Assembly (NCBI GenBank): GCA_049964535.1
Contig: JBMFXG010000147.1
Coordinates: 1-6,694, forward strand
DNA: 6,694 nt
Origin: JAJYZP01 sp049964535
GTDB lineage: Bacteria; Actinomycetota; Acidimicrobiia; Acidimicrobiales; Acidimicrobiaceae
Direction of reading: 5' to 3'
Within the stretch, counting starts at the first letter, position 1. Each line of letters starts with the position of its first letter. The notes under the pieces were generated by a model. The model ran no database searches. It was given only the letters and a program-made list of their open reading frames with translations, and had not been told where the DNA came from. Below, one piece after another: positions 6,202-6,694 of the stretch. Position numbers and translations under genes: made by a program.

Positions 6202-6694
6202 ACGGAGCAACCTTCTAACGAGAACCTGTCTTACAATTCTTCGGCCTGCTGAGTAGAGGTTTAGTTCTTGAAGGGGCCGAGGGATTGAAGACCTCGAGCA
6301 CGATAGGGGTACCTTGTAAGGCGGCAGAGGCGTCGTTGTTGAAGAATGGGTCTAGTTTTCTCGATCACCGGTCCTACACAACTTAAGCAATGAGGCCGAT
6401 GCTCTCGGTGCGTGCCGACCCTCGTCGGTGGTGAATGATGTACTCCGAATTCGGCTCGTGATCTGTTCTACCGGTCCGACGAAGTCGCGTCCTTATCTCG
6501 TTGGGGATTGAGAGACGACTGGTCGTCCTGTGGTAGTTCTGCCTGCCAAGAACCGTGAGGTTGCGTTTCGGCCCGAGCAGAGGAGTTGAGATGCTCGCTG
6601 AGCGGGATGAAGAACTCGACCCATCTTTCGATCCTAACCCCAATACTCCCAGCTCATTGGGTTAGGCTCGGTGAATAGGGCACTACAACGTGGC
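6202..6694. other. Gene-poor 3' region without recognisable coding sequence
   Basis: These 493 nt hold no recognisable gene, tRNA or other structural RNA. All six frames are stop-rich or uncharacteristic. The longest opening (6383-6643, minus, 86 codons from TTG) is low-complexity at its start, lacks a good ribosome site and matches no family I know. A 24-codon ORF (6591-6665, plus, ATG with AGGAG at 6581-6585) has a good Shine-Dalgarno but ends inside a hairpin. Another open stretch (6356-6510, plus) has no start codon. The contents that stand out are short dyads: 6415-6428, 6445-6454 (CCGAATTCGG), 6514-6527, and the hairpin at 6633-6666. It could be a plain intergenic spacer, a decayed gene, or a control region for a gene to the right. 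Confidence 0.5.
6633..6666. repeat. Imperfect inverted repeat / hairpin
   Basis: CCTAACCCCAAT (6633-6644) pairs with ATTGGGTTAGG (6656-6666): 8 bp, one bulged C at 6641, then 3 bp, with an 11-nt loop. No T-tract follows on either strand, so terminator function is doubtful. Other possibilities are a protein-binding dyad or a structured RNA leader for a gene beyond the window. Confidence 0.45.

Noticed and set aside
6383..6643. 86-codon minus-strand frame as a possible small protein or transposase remnant
   Set aside because: It has a TTG start, a serine run, no ribosome site and no transposase or integrase motif, so I leave it as uncharacterised spacer.

Overview
The window looks like a stretch of actinobacterial chromosome carrying housekeeping genes. 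The run radA - disA - (gene X) - carD - ispD/ispF - rlmB matches the order I know from Mycobacterium tuberculosis (radA, disA, lpqE, carD, ispD, ispF, cysS, rlmB). Three things differ here: gene X is a reversed Crp/Fnr-family regulator, ispD and ispF are one fused gene, and cysS is absent. The CarD protein is clearly actinobacterial in type. GC content looks moderate (roughly mid-50s percent by eye), and most genes start with GTG. A moderate-GC member of Acidimicrobiia, such as a Ferrimicrobium-like iron oxidiser, would fit, but this is inference and the genus is uncertain.

Layout. (1) 1-1740, plus strand: the C-terminal part of RadA (its 5' end lies outside the window) and a complete DisA 4 nt downstream, both linked to DNA-damage processing. 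(2) 1759-2430, minus strand: a GlxR/CRP-like cAMP-type regulator, convergent with disA. Its homology and Shine-Dalgarno sequence point to an unusual AUC start codon. (3) 2431-2547: a short divergent control region with an inverted repeat and overlapping -10-like sequences. (4) 2548-5041, plus strand: a tight operon of carD, ispDF and rlmB (gaps 14 and 2 nt), closed by a hairpin whose loop touches the rlmB stop codon. (5) 5251-6201: a stand-alone pirin-family gene after a 209-nt gap. (6) 6202-6694: no recognisable gene; stop-rich sequence with several short dyads and one strong imperfect hairpin.

Function. RadA remodels recombination intermediates, and DisA makes c-di-AMP while scanning DNA. 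CarD stabilises RNA polymerase open complexes, notably at rRNA promoters, and RlmB methylates 23S rRNA. IspDF makes isoprenoid precursors by the MEP pathway. The Crp-like protein sits head-to-head with carD and is well placed to regulate it. I see no defence, mobile or otherwise novel multi-gene system. The points worth a second look are the AUC start, the carD/crp control region, residue changes in CarD and IspF, and the unexplained 3' region.
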